The notes beneath the pieces are model-generated. The model was not told the DNA's origin. It did not search any database and saw only the letters and a program-made list of their open reading frames with translations. Positions 1-13,057 of a stretch of 64,000 bases of DNA are shown piece after piece. The number at the start of each line of letters is the position of its first letter. Position 1 is the stretch's first letter. The position numbers were made by a program, and so were the translations under genes. This DNA comes from Sebastes aleutianus (lineage: Eukaryota; Chordata; Actinopteri; Perciformes; Sebastidae): contig CAKAKS010000190.1 in assembly GCA_916700875.1 (NCBI GenBank), forward strand, positions 372,001-436,000, in the 5' to 3' direction.

Positions 1-139
1 AGATATAACTTTGCGGTTTTGGTGCTTCCGTGTAGTTTGTGTTGGAGTCTTGTCTGAACAGCGTAGACACACGCGAGCACGCATAGGAAAAAGACCCGGG
101 TGATTTATATGTATAAGAAGTTACAAACAGTCCCTTTAA
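1..139. mobile_element. 3' end of a TTAA-flanked MITE in an ntn4 intron
   Basis: The stretch from about 75 to 139 (gagcacgcataggaaa, then a run ending ttacaaacagtccctttaa) closely matches the right end of the element at 48788-49394. The left part of this copy lies outside the window. It sits in the intron upstream of the first visible ntn4 exon. Confidence 0.6.
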
Positions 140-205
140 CAATTCATTGATGTCAAAATGCAACATGTAATATTCATATCTATTCTACTTTTGTTTCTCC
201 TCCAG

Positions 206-1766
206 CATGCAGCTGTCACCCCTTGGGCTCCATGCCCTTCCACTTGGCTGACGGCTCACTCTGCGACCCCTCCAACGGAAACTGCATCTGTAAACCTGGC
301 GTAGGCGGAGCCCACTGCGACAGGTGCATGGTGGGATACTGGGGCTTCCACGAGTACGGCTGCCGTCCATGTGACTGTGCAGGAGACTGCGATCCGTTTA
401 CTGGAGACTGTATGTTTGGGTGAGTAAAAAACCCTTTTTCTTTCTGATACTAATACCTAAACTAGAGTATATGCAGATTACAAGTATCTTTCTGATACCA
501 GTGCTTTCTTTTTCCCAAATCTGTGTTCCACATAACGTAGAAATTGATGGTATCATTTTTATGTAAGGTAACATGAGGGGAGAGGATTGCTGTGGTGATT
601 AAAACTGAGTTAGCGGCCTGCCTTGATTGAATGATCGAATGAATGGCACTGATCTTTGTAGTAACATTGACATTATGCCAATTTACACTCTCAATTTCAA
701 GTGTCTCATCTGGATTGATGATGCTCAGAAATGTTAAAAGCAATCTTAACGGAATATTTCTGGTTTAAAAATACACATTTTTTGGCCTGATGTTGGTTCT
801 AGGGTCACAGGAGCAAATTTTGCAGAGGTTTTGGCATTAGTTTGCAAAATCACTTTGTATGTATCAAGGGAAAAGATCCAGTGGACCCAAAATGACCAAG
901 AATCATCCTCTTGGGGCCATGAATATCCATACTCAATTTCACGGCATTCCCTACCAGTAGATTCGTAGATATTCTGCTCTGGAGCAACATGTTGGACACT
1001 CGAAACTTCATCAAATTTGTTTAATATTTAGAATGGTTGCGCTTCAACTATGGGATTTACGATGGAGTGCTAGACCCGAAATCCAATAAGCATAAAATGT
1101 GATAGGGTAGCACATCTCAGATTTCAAGGAGGATGAAATACTAGCATTTCACTTGTTTAATTGGCTCGCATCACAATAGACATACACTTACGCGTTTCGG
1201 CACGCAGCCTTCTTCAGAGTGAATGCTAGTACTGATTATGTCTCATGTTTCTAAAACGTGTGTGTGTGCTATTGTCCCATGTTGGTTTTGCCTCCTCAAT
1301 CAGCAGCAAAATAAGGTCAATTTAACATTTGTTTAGTACAGATTAACATTTAAATTCCTACTTGTGTGTGTGTTTGCTGATGTTATAATGTGTTTGTGCA
1401 GCTCTGACCTGGACCTGTACAACTTAGAGGGAAACTCCAGCGAGCCGGTGAGGATCTTCAGAGTAGACGAACTCTTCTCTGCCCTCCACTACTCAGGTGA
1501 GATACAGAGGCAGTGTGTGTGTGTGTTATTCATCCTGCTCCACAGTCCAGTGACCAACAAGCATTAATGGTTAAGTAATGAAAGTCCTCATAGGGCCCTA
1601 GAAGGACATGGAACAAAGATGGATGTGTGTGCATGGACAGTTTCCAAGTGTCCCTTCTCTTAGACACCCCCCACCATGTAACTGCAGCTTTCATAGGCAC
1701 ATTCCTCACTGGACACACACACTGTGCATTCTTGCATTCTTAGGACGCCGTGCACAGTATCTGAGA

Positions 1767-1804
<38 letters not shown>

Positions 1805-2534
1805 TTATGCTACAAATATTAATATGTACCTGTCTCCCGCAGAGAAGTGTGAGTGCAAAGAGCAAGCCCTGACCAACAGTAAACTCTTCTGCACCATGAA
1901 TTATGCATACGGTAAGAAGAATTCACATGGGTCTTTTACTTGTTAATATTGCAGTGTAATATTATTATATTAATACTTGTTTTCTCTACCTGACTCTCAG
2001 TCCTGAAGGTGAAAGTGCTTTCCGCCCACGATAAAGGCTCCCACGCCGAGGTGGAGGTCAAAGTTCAGAAGGTGCTCAGTCAGAACACCAAGTTGAAGAT
2101 CCAGCGAGGTCGGGTCACTCTTTACCCCGAGTCCTGGACCGCACGGGGCTGCACCTGTCCCATCCTCAACCCAGGTCAGTCCAACACTCACCTATGATTG
2201 TCTCCTCCAGAACAGGTCAGAGGTGGAGTTTTTTAAAAGACAGATACAGAAAGTTTAGGATACCGGCGCACAAGGCACCCTTTAGCGGCCGTGTAATAAA
2301 CTATTTTAACAAACACATCCCAGCCCATCAGAAAAACAGCAAGTGAGATTTAAAAAAAATATTTTTGTCCCTGACCTTTGACCTCATTTCTCAGGGGTGG
2401 AGTACCTCGTGGCGGGCCACTCGGACCGTAAGCAGGGCCGCCTCCTGGTCAACATGAAGAGCTTCGTCAAGCCTTGGAAAGCCAGCTTGGGGCGCAAAGT
2501 CCTCATGCTGCTCAAGAAAGACTGCAACTGGTAG
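206..2534 (+). CDS. ntn4: Netrin-4, C-terminal part (last five coding exons; gene enters from the left)
   Basis: Exons are 206-419, 1402-1496, 1843-1911, 2001-2174 and 2395-2534 (stop TAG 2532-2534), about 229 residues plus a split first codon. All introns have GT-AG ends and the phases match throughout. The first exon encodes a laminin-type EGF module (CICKPG, CDRCMVGYWGF, CDCAGDC). The next exons form a linker and then the C-terminal NTR/C345C domain, from EKCECKEQAL to the end, with the netrin-4-like stretch VEYLVAGHSDRKQGRLLVNM and a C-terminal KKDCNW. Netrin-4 is a secreted basement-membrane protein; from family knowledge it binds the laminin gamma1 short arm, disturbs laminin polymerisation and acts in vascular and axon patterning. 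The signal peptide, laminin N-terminal domain and earlier EGF modules lie off-window. NTN4 was chosen over other netrins from the NTR sequence and from the usp44/metap2 neighbours. Confidence 0.93.
420..1401 (+). other. ntn4 intron with no recognised gene
   Basis: The intron begins GTGAGT and ends TGTGCAG. It holds unclassified sequence. A stretch near 1190-1230 (cgtttcggcacgcagccttcttcagagtg) resembles fragments of fish interspersed repeats. I see no ORF of interest. Confidence 0.6.
1768..1801. repeat. (AC)n microsatellite
   Basis: An uninterrupted AC dinucleotide run lies in the ntn4 intron, about 40 bases upstream of the exon beginning at 1843. Confidence 0.95.
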
Positions 2535-3465
2535 ACTGTTAAAACACGGGAGGACAGACGGACACATGGACAACAATGCCGTGGATTATCTTGTCCTCCA
2601 GATGTGGAATATTGAATCGCACAGCAGGTTTTTGGGGGCTGAACTGAGATGAATGAACCTCCTTTATTTCTCTGCTGTCGTCCAATGAGAGCTAGCGGCG
2701 GACTGCACCAGCTAAAAGCACACGGGACATCATTTTTATTAAGACATATCATGTCTCGCACATTCCTATGTAGGATTTCTTCTGCTCAAGAAATTGAGGA
2801 ATTCAGCTCTTTGGCCAAGTGCTTTCTATTCTGAGTGACTCCCTCTGGACATACGGTAAAACTTCCTCTCTGCAGCACTTTAGCCTAAGATGGACTGAGG
2901 AAATACGGACACACAAAGAGAGGAAGATCTAACACACACACACTGAATGACCCCCTGACATGGACTGTGGATGGAGCACGTCCTTTCCCTATCACAGCGG
3001 ACACTCCTTCTTCACACAGGCAGCAGTGTGTGTGTGTGAGAGTGTGTGTGAGCTGCTGACATAATGTGCAAAGCACCCAGAGTGACGCTGAACAAGCCAT
3101 ACAAGCCACTACAGGTGGTTAAACCTTAGCCAGTCCAGGTGTGTCTGAAATCAGAGTGAATGGATTTCACCCCGAACGTGAATGTATTTGTGTGTGTGTG
3201 TGTGTGTGTGTGAGACAGAGGGTGTGTGTTTGAATGCATTACGAGCACAGTCCAGATTCAGTCCAGCTCTTAAGCTTTCCTGTAGCCGTTCCAATGTTTA
3301 TGATGCAACGTCATGTATATTGATTCATCTCATATTACACAGAAAATCCTTGTTATTCCTTCCTTTGTGCTCTTGTACAGTATTATTTGTATATATCTAT
3401 ATAAATATTATGTTCATCTTTCTCCCTCTGTTTAATTGTTTTTGTATGTGGTAATATTAAAGGAT
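2535..3465 (+). other. ntn4: ntn4 3'UTR with candidate ATTAAA poly(A) signal
   Basis: This sequence follows the ntn4 stop. The first plausible polyadenylation signal in a T-rich context is ATTAAA at 3456-3461. A (TG)n run at 3189-3212 lies inside. The exact cleavage site cannot be read from sequence. Confidence 0.5.
3189..3212. repeat. (TG)n microsatellite
   Basis: A pure TG run lies in the presumed ntn4 3'UTR. Confidence 0.9.
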
Positions 3466-3743
3466 AATTATTACAACTTTGGTCTTATTTTAACAGTTTT
3501 GGCCATCATTTCTTTCAGTTATGATGATGTTGTATTTGCTAAAGTAATTGCGGAGATGTTGGAACACGGCAACGTCGCTTTAAGAAAGTCCGATGGCGCA
3601 AGAAGGACAAGTGGTTAGACTATCAGACAGGTTGTAAACCAAGCCGACAGTTTAGCCAGACTACATAAAACCACTTTATATGGCAATAATAAAAAGAAAC
3701 GATGGACAAAACAACCCAAGTTGTAATAAACCAAACTTATCCT

Positions 3744-4223
3744 TAAAAGGTACAGTGTGTAGGATTTGGCGGTATCTAGTCGTGTGGTTGCAGATTGCAA
3801 CCAACGCTGTTCGCCTCGCTCAGAGGCCATCCTTACCATAATAACACTACTTTAGGAGCAACGGAAGTTAGATGGAGGCTGGCGGTAGCACGGTTTTGCA
3901 CTCTGCAGCTCACGTTACCGCAGTTTCACAAGCCTTTCAGAGAACTATGGTGACCTTCAGGTAACGTAAAAACGTGAAAGTAACTCTAGAGCCAGTGCTT
4001 TGGTTGGTCCGTTCTTGGCTACTGTAGAAACATGGCGGAGCAACATGGTGGACTTCGTGAAGAGGACCTGCTCCCTATGTAGATATGAAGGGCTCATTCT
4101 ATCTAACGAAAACACAACGATTCTTAGTTTCAGGTGATTATACACTGATGAAAACATAGGTATGAATATTATATTACATTTCTGCTAATAGATCCCCCAA
4201 AATGTTACACACTGTTCCTTTAA
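3744..4223. mobile_element. Non-autonomous DNA transposon (about 480 bp, terminal inverted repeats)
   Basis: The left end reads ttaaaaggtacagtgtgtag and the right end ttacacactgttcctttaa, which are imperfect inverted copies. No transposase ORF lies between them. This end type is common in teleost genomes; the family name was not determined. Confidence 0.65.
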
Positions 4224-4887
4224 TAGTTTGCAGCTCTCTCTCTCTTCGTCATTGAAACCTTGTTGCTTCCCAGACACACTCACATGAACTCCAACTCTCA
4301 ACAACAGTTGATATAACGGCCCAGGCCTTGAAATACTTCACATAAATTGGACAAAAATATCCTTATCACCCGGCTCTCCTCACTCTCTCTCTCTCTCCGT
4401 GTCTCTTCAGATTAAGTCATCCATCACTCTCGCTCCCAAAACACTCTCCCCTACATTCACACAGCGCCACAGAATGTAGACCATAACAGAGAGGCCAGGG
4501 CCAGCACACACACTCTGTTTGGGTTTAGGCGGCCCGCGTGTTTCCCACCGCCTCCTCGCCCACTCGCCGTGACGTGGTTGGCCGAGAGGTGTGGACACAT
4601 TCCTGGCGCGTCGAGCAGCGCTCCGCGGCAGGCCGGGTCAAAGGTCGCTCACCTGTCTGCCGGCCTCGCCTCCTCAGCGAGAGGTGCGGGGGAGTGGATG
4701 TTGTTTTTTCCCAGCCGTGACCCGGATAGCCTCTTGTACCCACGTTTCCTCATCCACGGCCCATTCACAGATTAGTGGCAGAGGGGTCACGGCTCCTCCT
4801 CGCTGCTGCCAAGCTGTTTCCAGACAGCAGGGGAGGAGGTGAACGAGTGCATACGGGAAGAGGAATGTGACTGGAATGACTCAGTGC

Positions 4888-6073
4888 CAGTGGTGGGAAG
4901 TAACTAAGTACATTTAATCACTTACTGTACTTTAGGTACTTGAGCATTTACATTTTATGCTACTTTGAAACTCTACTCCACTACATTTCAGTGGGAAAAA
5001 ATTATACTTTTTACTCCATTATCTCACTGGTTACTTTACAGATACACATTTTATAATTAAAAAGCATATTATAAGCTTATAAAATTCAATGCCTTGTTAA
5101 AATCCAGTCACCACGCCAAGAGGAGCGCTTCCGCCTAGTCGGACAGCACCGCTCTCCCTATAGAACGGCACAGCCAGCGCATAGCAATTTTACCGCTGAT
5201 CATGTGTAGGCAGCTTTAAGCTGGGCACACACCAACCCGACATCAGAGAACTAGTGGCGACGAAGGCCGCCTGTTGCGTCGCCTCACGTCGCCTTTGTTT
5301 TGGCTGACAAGTTGCACCCAAACACACCGCAAAGACTACAGCCGACGGCCAGTTAGCACGTACGTTCTGCGCCTGCGTGAGATGAAATAACTCTCCACAC
5401 CAGCAGGCGGCGGTAGTCTGTATTCGTCGAGGAGGGTGGATATACAAGCCGTTGTTATGATACGTACATGAAACAAAGCAGCGTTTGCCGACCATTTTCA
5501 CACCACCCTCACTCACCACTTAGCTTCATTCCAGATGGCCATGTCGTCGTGAAAATATCCGGAATGATCAGATGAGATGAAGATGAGAAATGAGAAGAGC
5601 CTTCTGTTTGTGTCCTCTTGACTTTACTCGTTGGCTTTCTTTCCTCACGTCCATTTTATCTTCTTGTGCACTGATTCGTTTAAGCTGAACAGCCAATCAG
5701 AGTGATTTCTCTCACCGACGATTCAACATGCTGAATCGGCTGAAAAACCTCCAACATGGCAGACGGGGGACACACCGCAAAAACTAGGCCGAGAGACACT
5801 CACCGACGGCCCCAAACTGTCCGACGGCCAACCATCGGCTTGGTGTGTCAGGACCTTTAGAGGGGCCACTGAATAAACTGTATATAAAGTAGTTAAAAAC
5901 AGCTCCAGCTAGACCAGCTACAACAGTAAAATGCTGCCAACACACATTTTTCTGATAATACTTCTGCAATTTAACTCATGTAGGATGCTGAATGCGGGAC
6001 TTTTACTTATGTTTCATCAGTATATTGGTACTTTTACTGAAGTAAAGTATCTGAGTACTTCTTCCACTAACTG
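4888..6073. mobile_element. hAT-like non-autonomous element with 8-bp target duplication
   Basis: The left end is cagtggtgggaagtaactaa and the right end is the inverted gagtacttcttccactaactg. Flanking 8-mers are ctcagtgc (4880-4887) and ctcggtgc (6074-6081), a target-site duplication with one mismatch. Eight-base duplications and CAGTGG-type ends fit hAT elements. The interior holds a second nested element (about 5212-5862). No intact transposase is visible. Confidence 0.75.
5212..5862. mobile_element. Nested MITE-like element inside the 4888-6073 element
   Basis: The left end (tttaagctgggcacacaccaac) and right end (cggcttggtgtgtcaggacc) are imperfect inverted repeats. The interior contains repeated cgacggcc-type words. 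It interrupts the surrounding tac-rich hAT-like sequence. Confidence 0.5.
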
Positions 6074-6200
6074 CTCGGTGCAGACCTTCAGGTCAGTCGG
6101 AGGAGGGAGGTATTTTATGTAGTGGGAACCGGCCTTGAAGCATAGACGCAACAGGGAGCCACAAACACATGAAGTGCTGCAGCTGAACCATGGACCTCCC

Positions 6201-6226
6201 CTCTCTCTCTCTCTCTCTCTCTCTCT
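6201..6226. repeat. (CT)n microsatellite
   Basis: A pure CT dinucleotide run lies in the ntn4-usp44 spacer. Confidence 0.9.
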
Positions 6227-8267
6227 GTCACTGCCTCTCTTGCTCGCTCGCCCCCCCTCATTGTCCCCAGATTGACTGGCCATTCTCAGCCTGTGATGGA
6301 GATGTCCTGTGGGGGGTTGCATGGTGTGGGAAACTAGTTGATGAATGAGTGTTTGGCATGCTTGCTCAGATGCATAGTTTGCTCCGGTATAGCTTATGTG
6401 TATGTGTGTGTGCTACTGTAGTAATACATGCATGTGTGTGTACACGAGTGTGTGTGTGCCTGTATGAACACAATGCCCCGCTTGTGTTGCTATAGAATGG
6501 AGTTATGGCCTTTGTCCCGTCAGCATTCTTGTGTTGCTATTGGCCGCCGAGTGCATGGCAGCTCCCGCAGGCTCGGGGACAATAACCCCCCCACCTTCCC
6601 CTCCTCTCGCTGGGAGTCACAATGCCCCTCTTCGGTAGCACCCATCACCCTGAGACAGACAAACTGGCCTGCTATGGGTGTCACACAGCTACCAGCACCC
6701 AGAGGTCCCGAGGGGAGGGAAATAAATATGGAAAGAGGGGATTTATTCTCAGGAGTACGGTGAGAGGAAGTGTGTGCTGGATAAGTGAGTCATGTGGTCA
6801 GTATTATCCCATCAGCTGTGATTCACTTACAGAGGAAATGAGAAGCTTACGGCATATACAGGAAACCAGACTGAAACTCCTTCACCTGGAAATATCCAGC
6901 TCTGTCCTCGGAAACCATCTTTGTTTTTTTACTTAATTGTGCACACACACGCATCAGGAATGTTTCTCTATACCTGAAGATCACCAGAGCAAGCCAGAAC
7001 AGGGAGGCCGATGTTGACATAGCACAGTGATAGAGACGCTACTGCTGATTATTATACAGCCATGAAAACAAGGACGTGATGTCATCGAGTTATTATGAAC
7101 AAACTCATGCATAAACGTGACAACAGACAGTTTAGGAGGAAAAACACAGGCGCTCATGACAAGTCAGGACACTCTTTAAAAAACAGATTAAGAAGCTGTA
7201 AAGCAGCCAACGTTAATATTCGGCTTCCTCGCCAAGGCCGCAAATCTGAGAGCAGAAATTACAGGAGATGATGTGTTTGTTTACAGGCGAAGTGAAGCAT
7301 TTCCTCCTGGCTTCACCGCCACCTGTGTTTCTCAGCCGCCATGAAACCAACAGCGTATCCAGCTGCGTTAACACCACCATGAAACCACCGGAATGGCTTC
7401 CTTTCACCAACATTATCAAACCACCGTCCAATGAAAACAGGGTGCAAAGCTGCATGTTTTCTCTGTGTGTTTGTGAATTGCTATTCCTATGAGGTCCAGG
7501 TAAGAAACCTGTGACATTAAACCCTTGAGTTTATGTTTAGATATGAGGATTTATTTACAATTATGTATTCTCTTTCTTTTACTTCACTTCTTGGGGGGTT
7601 CACAACAGGCCGAGTACGGGTCGGGACGTAAGATCACTAGACGGACAGATGTCAAGAGGTGCAGATATCTAGTATTTCCACATTTTATTTCTTCATAGTG
7701 AAGAGGTCTAAGCCTTCCAGTGTGCGAGGAAGAAAATGGATAAGAGAGGAGGAGGAAATTCCGAATTTCGCCTTGGGCACCAAAAGGGCTAGAGCCAACC
7801 CTGGCTACTACAGTGTAGAAAAGAGCTGCCCAATCGCAACATCCCAAGCTCATATGAGTCGAACTTTACATTATGCCTACTATTGTTTATATTGTGGAGA
7901 CAAGTAACGAACCGGACTACCTGCTTTATCACCCATGGCCGTGCAATTCAGAGGACGAGATTGGAAACGAGGGAAACATCTAGCCTGGCTCTGTCCAAAG
8001 GTGACAAAATCTGCCTACTAGCACCTCTAAAGCTCACTAATTGACACGTTATATCTCATTTGTTTTTAATCCATTTAAAGGAACAGTGTAGCTGATTTTT
8101 TTCAACCAGAAGTGACACGAGGGGGTGGGGCGAAGGACAACCAAACACTGAATAAGATATTTTTAGGCGACCAAAATGTTATAATTAACTTTCGTGAACT
8201 GAAAACACACTGTGAAAGGGTTAAAGTTGTAAGACGAAAACACGGACAACTCCCAGACCGGACAATT
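6227..8267. other. Intergenic spacer with no recognised gene
   Basis: Short ORFs here lack splice sites or family similarity that I can recognise. The stretch 7980-8060 resembles the 'gctctgtccaaa...ctaccagcacctct' fish repeat that also occurs near 42930-43000. Confidence 0.5.
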
Positions 8268-8563
8268 CCGTGGTAGCGACATGTCAATCACAAGGTAGCT
8301 CCGCCCTAAAGCATCCCCTGCTTTATGGTCTATTTGACTCTAAATGGGACCATAATTTACTAAATGAACATCATGCTGTATTGAAGAAGACTTGAAACGA
8401 GCGATTAAGACCATAAACTCATGTTTACAATGTTTACTGAGGTAATAAATCAAGTGAGAAGTAGACTCATTTTCTCATAGACTTCTATACAATCAGACTT
8501 CTTTTTGCAACCAGAGGAGTCGCCCCCTGCTGGCTATTAGAAAGAATGCAAGTTTAAGGCACT
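8268..8563. repeat. Dispersed repeat, copy A (partner at 55986-56281)
   Basis: It starts ccgtggtagcga and ends gaatgcaagtttaaggcac. A copy of the same length and direction with few mismatches lies at 55986-56281. It has no coding capacity. This family is frequent in perch-like fish; class undetermined. Confidence 0.85.
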
Positions 8564-9833
8564 TTCACTTCTCAGCCGACTGGTTTTATCAGCTTGTTTG
8601 CTTAAAACAAGGGTTCATGATAAAAGTGACATTGAAACACTCTAAATATGCCGTAAAACCAAAACAATGAGCTAAAAGAAGCACCAAAGCGAGGTCGAGT
8701 TGCAACATTGAGTGATAAATCTCTCTGTTTTTTAAAATTCAATGTTAAACTAAAAGATATTGGTTAATGCAGCTTTAAAGATAGAAGTTAGCGAATCAAC
8801 ATGAGGTCCTCGGAAGTATTGTAACAGAGAAAAATGTGTGTTTATGAGAGAGAGCAGATGAAAAGAAGATGAGGAGGGAGAGAGAAAGGGAGGGAGAGTC
8901 AGCAGCATGTGTGGACATGACGGCGGTGAAAGCCCGGGGACATAGAGGGAGAAAAACATTAGAGGTGATTCACAGGCATCGCATAGCACATCAACACATA
9001 CCTCTTTCTCTAAGTCACTCACAAACGCCCCTTAATCTCTCTCACACACACACCTCTGGTCCATTGACACACACACACACCCATAAAAGCACACACTATT
9101 ACCACACTCCCCTGTTCAGTGGGGGTTTAAGAGGGCTTGTATGGATCAGTTCCCCACTAATCAGTACATGAGAGGGATTCTTCACATGCAGTCAGGTTTG
9201 CGTGTGTTGAGATTAAAAGTCCTCCTTCAGGCGCTGTTTTCCCGAATGAAAACCAACGCCTCCCTTTATTCTCTTTAATGTCAAATTACTGTAATATTTA
9301 GACAGGGATTCACAATGTGTTATAATAACAACCACACTTGATAAATGATCTCTTCCATAAGCTTTCTTCTCCTACTCACACAATACTACTTGCACAATTT
9401 AGACTTAAATCCGCACGGCAGACATTAAAGTGTTGTGTTATAAAAACTATGTCTACACTGATAGGATCTACATAGTGAGTGCCACCAGCCCCCATTAACC
9501 AGCATGAAGCGCTACACCTGCATCTCACACCAGCACATTTTAAAATACCTCCTAAAGGTACAACCGCAGGGCCTTAAAGGGCAAGGGATAAATACACACA
9601 CACACGTGTGATCCATGAAAGAAGGGGCTTTACAGTGTTAAAGGTGGTATTCAGTTATTTTACTTAAGTAAAAATAGCAGTACACACCTGTAAAAATATT
9701 CTATTATAAGTAAAAGTCCTGCAGTAAAAGTATAGACGTGTTATCAACAAAGTATCAAAAGTAAAAGTACTTGTGTTTTGCAGAATGTCCTCTTTCACAC
9801 TGTTTTATTATTATATATTTTGTATTACTGATT

Positions 9834-9890
9834 CAGAATCAGAAATACTTTATTGATCCCATTGGGACGTTACAGTTGCTCTTATATAAA
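9834..9890. mobile_element. LINE 3'-tail fragment
   Basis: The text cagaatcagaaatactttattgatcccattgg matches the conserved 3' end typical of several fish LINE families. It is too short to assign further. Confidence 0.5.
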
Positions 9891-9892
9891 TT

Positions 9893-10405
9893 AGGGCTGT
9901 CAATCAATTACAATATTTAATTGCGATTAATTGCATGATTGTCTGTGATTAATCACACATTTTTTATATAAGCGCTATATAAACATATAGTTAATACTCT
10001 TATCAACATGGGAGTGGGCAAATATGCTTGCTTTGTTATTGGAAATCAATTAACAACACAAAACAATGACAAATATTGTACAGAAACCCTCTCAGGTACT
10101 GCATTTAGCATACAAAATATGCCCAAATCATAACATGGCAAACTGCAGCCCAACAGGCAACAACAGCTGTCAGTGTGTCAGTGTGCTGATTTGATCATGA
10201 CTTGCCCCAAACTGCATGTGATTATCATAAAGTGGGCATGTCTGTAAAGGGGAGACTCGTGGGTACCCATAGAACCCATTTACATTCACATATCTTGAGG
10301 TCAGAGGTCAAGGGACCCCTTTGAAAATGGTCAAACAGTTTTTCCTCATCCAAATTTAGCGTAAGTTTGGAGCGTTATTTAACTGCAGGATTAATAACGC
10401 GTATT
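9893..10405. mobile_element. Non-autonomous element of the 'tagggctgtcaatc' type
   Basis: It begins tagggctgtcaatcaattac with gattaattgcatgattg, and ends near ggattaataacgcg. It includes a block cttgaggtcagaggtcaagg. Part of the same family occurs inverted at 13058-13172. Confidence 0.6.
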
Positions 10406-10830
10406 TAATGCAGGACTTTTACTTGTAATTGATATTTTTATACTATGATATTGTTGCTTTTGCTTTGGGCTTTTAACTTTATAGTAAATAATGCAACAGC
10501 TCCCTCTAATGGTATAAATTGGCATTACTTGTATTTCATTATTATTAGTGTAAATCAGTGATTTTGTCCAGTCCCTCTTTGGCTTATTATTTTTATGAAA
10601 AGTGACACTGTGACAGAATAAACAACAACTAACAAAAAAAATAAAAATAAATAGACCTAATAAAGCACCACAATGCAACAACTGACAATAAATCTATGAA
10701 TAAAACACTTAAACTATAATAAAACTAACATCTAACAGTCTGACATCAAACTGATAAACGCCAAACAGTTCTGAAAACACTAGAATGACAGTTTAATACA
10801 ACTTTAAACACACAATAATAGTTAACTTCA

Positions 10831-10877
10831 CCATCACCATCATCATCATCACCACCACCAACAACAACAACAACAAC
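10831..10877. repeat. (CAT/CAC/CAA)n trinucleotide repeat upstream of usp44
   Basis: An interrupted CAN trinucleotide tract lies about 60-100 bases upstream of the first AUG of the usp44 leader. Confidence 0.85.
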
Positions 10878-11676
10878 GTCACGTATCGAGGACGCGCTCG
10901 AGCCAGCACCACGCGACAGAGGACTGGACAAGATGGCGATCACTGTAGCAACAGAGGAGTTAACCGCCGTGAAGGAGGAGAAGACGCTCGGTAAGGATGG
11001 ATCTCTTTCTCTCATAACACTCACTACCAACAACACGGTAACACTGGAGCCTCTGCTACTGTCTGTGGTTGTTTAAACACATCCAGCCGGGTTGTTTTAA
11101 AGCCGAGCCGGAGCTGACCTCTCCGGGGTAAACTTGTTAGGATTAACCGCAGCAGCTAGGCTAATGCTAACTAGCATGCTAGGCTAATGCTAGCATGCTA
11201 GGCTAATGCTAAGAGGGAAGCAGAGCTGACTGGCTAATGCTAGTTAGCATGCTAGGCTATTGCTAACTAGCATGCTAGGGGCTCACTAATCTCTTTATTT
11301 AATACAGGAAAAACGACATATCTCACACACGTGGCGCTTGTTTGTGTTTACTTGTATTTAAAGCAATTTCAGACACTTCTCCTCTAATGTTTTTACACTG
11401 ATTTAGATGTATTATTTCAGTATTTTGCTGTATCAATTACACGCTTAGCTCGCTAACCTTAGCAGGAGAGGTTACCTAAAAAGAAGTTGCACTGTGTTTT
11501 GGACTCTCCTTATCACGCTGTCTTTGTTTGCTGTTGTGTCCTACAGTTTGGTGAAAGACTAGACACGCTGATGGGGGTTTGTTGAGGCTTATTTAACCCG
11601 TGTTAGTGTGAGGTTTGTGGGGTGTTTTCAGCCCACTTCAGACCACGCAGTCACAAGGACAAACCAAAGCGCGCTA

Positions 11677-12320
11677 ACTTTGCTGATAAAAACTTGGGGT
11701 GACATTTAGAAACTCTGGAGCAACTCTCCCAAGAGTCTGCACACTGTTTGCTGTATTACATGACATCAAGTCAATGACTTTATCCTGCAAAGCTAAGTGA
11801 TTACTGTAACTCACAATCTGGACAGTCCTTAGTGAGGCTCTGATGTGGACAACTTTGCTGATAAAAAACTTGGGATGACATTAGAAAACTCTGGAGCAAC
11901 TCTCCCAAGAGTCTTCACACTGTTTGCTGTATTACATGACATCAAGTCAATGACTTTACCCTGTAAAGCTCCGTGATTACTGTAACTCACAGATTACACA
12001 ACTTACAGTGACAGCAAAGTGCCACGTTATTCTGCACCTTTTATTGTAGGAACATGATCATGATACCACCTGAACCTCTGTGGTTTAGCAATCTTAACAG
12101 GATTCTATCACTTTATCAACAGGGTCTGTCTTGGATCCATATCACGCACTCATGACAGCACAATCTGATAAACATTTACTGAATAAACCCCAAGTCAATG
12201 ACTTTATCCTGTAAAGCTCAGTGATTACTGTAACTCACAATGTGGACAGCCCTCAGTGAGGCTCTGATGTGGACATTAGAGTTGCTGATTACAGTGAGAG
12301 TAAAGTGCCACGTTATTCTG
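11677..12320. repeat. Tandem duplication, about 2.7 copies
   Basis: A segment of about 170-190 bp beginning aactttgctgataaaaactt and containing ggagcaactctcccaagagt, tttgctgtattacatgacatcaagt and gtgattactgtaactcac occurs at about 11677 and 11849. A third partial copy starts near 12190. Confidence 0.8.
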
Positions 12321-13057
12321 CACCTTTATTGCTTGAGATCATGATAAGATAATATAAGATATTCCTTTATTAGTCCTGCAGTGGGGGAATTTGCAGTGTA
12401 CAGCAGCAAAGGGGATAGTGCAAAAGTAAAGATGCATCAGCTAACACAGTAAAAAAAAAAGAGCTAAACAAAGTGTAACAAAATATGAACCATTTAAATA
12501 GATGGAAGTAGACGCCTACTTTTAACCTGGATGCTTTTAATCATATTTGTTTTGTTTTTTTAAAAGTGTTTAATGGAATGAAGCAAGACATTTCTGAAGT
12601 TAGAAACCTCGTGTCCCAACTTTCCTGTGCTCTAATCCCTCCATCACTTTCCCCTTTCCGCTGCCTACGCCATTTCTGGTTTCCACTCTTTCATTTCCCC
12701 CAGCTAAGGTAGTCCTGTACTCAGACAAAAGGCTGCACCACTTTGCAAGCTCAGTCCCCCTTTTGTTGGATAATCTTACTTCTTTGACCCCAGTGGGGGG
12801 TTTGATAGGGCTCAGCCCACTCAAGGATCCCCACTTTCTCAGCTGAGGTACACCGACGCCCCCAGGGATGTGAAAAGAGGACTGATTGTTGGGTTTAGTT
12901 GTCTTCAAACCAAAGTACAATCCATTTTACAACAGTGTTTTTCTCCCACAGTCAGAAGCTTTAACAGCTTCAACGTTTTAACACTACTTTAATGCGACTT
13001 GCAATTTTTAGGTTGTAACAGGCTCAGTTTCAAGGCTACCAACCATGTCATACTAGC

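Noticed and set aside
6017..6322. A 101-codon minus-strand ORF with Arg-Glu repeats
   Set aside because: The repeated residues come from the CT microsatellite and part lies in a transposon end.
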